Source of the DNA: Trichoplax sp. H2
Taxonomy: Eukaryota; Placozoa; Uniplacotomia; Trichoplacea
Assembly: GCA_003344405.1 (NCBI GenBank)
Contig: NOWV01000072.1
Span: 124,001-188,000, forward strand
Direction: 5' to 3'
DNA length: 64,000 bases
The first letter of the stretch is position 1. Every line of letters begins with the position of its first letter. Positions 62,701 through 64,000 of the stretch are shown here, piece by piece. The position numbers and the translations under genes were made by a program. Under the pieces are notes generated by a model. That model ran no database searches and was not told where the DNA came from. It saw only the letters and a program-made list of their open reading frames with translations.

Positions 62701-64000
62701 CGTTAGATGGATCTACGGCACTTCATTTAGCTGCATATCGGCAAGATGTGCGATTAGTACATCTATTCCTAAGTAAAGGTGATTTATTTCTTAATAGTTT
62801 GTCTGACACTTTGATAAATTTTTATAAAATCAATTGCTTAATTTTAAAACTAATTCCAAATTTTTCAATAGCAAATAAGCGAGGAAAATCATCACTAATT
62901 AACTGCCAGGATAAAGATGGTAAAACAATATTGCAAATTGCAGTAGAAATGAACAACTATGAGGTATTTTTAATGCAAATGTGACTGTTGTTCTTTACTA
63001 TCACAGCTAAATATAAGTGCTTTACTTAGTTTATAAAATATTGATCCAACTAAAGACCTAAAAATATTTATAAATTAGTATATGAAATCATTCTACAAAA
63101 TTATAGATTGCTAAATTGTGCCTGAGCTATAACGCCGATCCAAACTTTCGCAATAGTGATGATTTCCAAACTTCCGATTTGGTATTAAATCGTTCTGATT
63201 TCTAAGTTAATCAAGTCCCCTACTTTCATCAACAAGTGCATCCCTATCTAATCAATCTTTACAAATTCAATATCAATTGCATAGAATACAGTAAGATCAG
63301 TCCTACATGTAGCCGCCATTAATGGGCAAATTGACTTGGTAGAACTACTTCTGCAGCATAAAATGCCCATAGACACCGTTGATAGCACAGGAAGAACAGC
63401 AATGCATGGAGCTGTTATAGGCAAGAATGTCGAAATGATTGACTTTCTTCATGCAAAGGTATTTATAAGATAGTGTAAAAGAACTCTATTGATGCCATTA
63501 TTCAGCAACCATCTTTTGCAATCTCTCAATAATTAGTGTAATTTACCAATAAATTGTATTGCTTCAGATGAGTTTATAGTGTTGAGGAGATTCATTAATT
63601 TTACAGGACAATAAGTATGGTTTAATAGTGTCATCGAAGTGCATTGAATTAGAATTTATTTTAGCTTTAACGTAGATACGAGTTGTTCTCCATAGCACGT
63701 TAAAAGGTATGACATTATTGATTTAGTAGAGCGCCTACTGAGGCCACTGAAAGCAATATATACAAGCGAATGCTAGTACATATTACAAATAATTAATTAA
63801 ACAATCTTTGCTAATCTGTTTTAGTTACTCTATTCATTAAAGAGCTTATTTTTACGTAACTGATTTATCTTATTTGTTCTTAAAAAATCAATCGTCATTA
63901 TTAGGGTCTTTACCTAGATTCGATATGCCAGCATGGTCTTACTCCATTGCTAACTGCAGTTAAGAAAGGATTCGCTGACATAACTAATAAACTATTAGAG
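59790..64000 (+). CDS. TRPA1-like ankyrin-repeat channel, gene D, 5' part
   Basis: Third tandem gene, cut by the window end. Exons seen: 59790-60038, 61769-61949, 62084-62262, 62453-62578, 62670-62778, 62872-62963, 63107-63181, 63285-63458, and 63905 to beyond 64000. Sizes repeat those of genes B and C (179, 109, 92, 75, 174), with 126 in place of 120 for exon 4. Phase is kept throughout and no stop is met. The start MIQPYLAEDVKEAE gives a strongly charged Lys/Glu-rich tail of 83 residues unlike the Ser-rich tails of B and C. Ankyrin motifs are LTPLHYASI, TPLMMAI, TALHYAS, TALHLAAY, VLHVAAI, TAMHGAV and LTPLLTAV. The membrane part lies outside the window, so channel function is inferred from the paralogues only. 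Exon 8 uses the acceptor at 63283-63284, because the later ag choices run into stops or lose the frame. Confidence 0.85.
60585..61470. repeat. Second short duplication in gene D intron 1
   Basis: Text around 60590-60660 (cataaatagcagaatgaagaaattNga and so on to acagttta) recurs at about 61385-61450 (cataagtagcagaattaggagattcagc and so on to acagttta), and the following DNA (gagtaggatagg/gagtagaatagg, then attatgat- motifs) is also similar. A diverged direct duplication that brackets the hairpin-ended element. Confidence 0.55.
60945..61332 (+). repeat. Hairpin-ended dispersed element, copy in gene D intron 1
   Basis: Begins near cctccgggattcagtatccc and ends near cacggtagttcgtgccgtgac. Same landmarks as the copies at 58735-59085 (direct) and 29225-29745 (inverted). 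It sits wholly inside the 1.73-kb first intron of gene D. Confidence 0.7.

Noticed and set aside
1-64000. CRISPR arrays, prokaryotic operons, tRNA or rRNA genes, viral or transposase genes
   Set aside because: I looked for regular spacer arrays, cloverleaf-like runs, and transposase or polymerase motifs and saw none. The window is intron-rich animal DNA.

Overview
The window is AT-rich, intron-dense animal nuclear DNA. Every gene is split into many small exons (26 to 300 bp) with GT..AG introns, mostly 50 to 600 bp, and there is no bacterial-style gene packing. The two protein families present, a TRPA1-like ankyrin/ion-channel family and a full STAT transcription factor, are metazoan. Very low GC, short introns and a single short STAT would fit an early-branching animal such as a placozoan. 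That organism call is inference; nothing in the sequence names the species.

Layout: 1-900 is a compositionally odd segment with a 22-bp minisatellite. 4041-12264 (minus) is TRPA1-like gene A, 24 coding exons. 19015-27968 (plus) is a STAT gene, 25 coding exons. 33966-45333 (plus) is TRPA1-like gene B, 25 exons with a one-base deletion in exon 11. 47066-57975 (plus) is TRPA1-like gene C, 25 exons, intact. 59790 to beyond 64000 (plus) is the 5' part of TRPA1-like gene D (nine exons seen). B, C and D form a head-to-tail tandem array. A lies on the other strand beyond STAT. I rebuilt exons by hand from splice signals, reading-phase continuity and comparison between the paralogues. All internal junctions keep phase in A, C and STAT (coding totals 3465, 3417 and about 2199 nt, all multiples of 3).

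Each channel gene encodes a short N-terminal tail, about 16 ankyrin repeats, a pre-S1 linker, six membrane segments with a pore loop, the family signature after S6 (LAVGDI), and a short C-terminal coiled coil. This is the TRPA1 plan, at about 1130 to 1155 residues. A keeps Gly-Asp in the pore loop as in vertebrate TRPA1, while B and C have Gly-Glu. The STAT has every STAT domain but stops 11 residues after its candidate phospho-tyrosine, so it has no transactivation domain.

The intergenic and intronic DNA holds several repeat families: a ~600-bp element in three direct copies (two of them flank STAT), a second element with hairpin-like ends in three copies, several local tandem duplications inside introns, and a 20-N gap at 31132-31151 whose flanks are the same sequence twice (probably unmerged haplotypes). 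No RNA genes, CRISPR arrays or prokaryotic features were seen.
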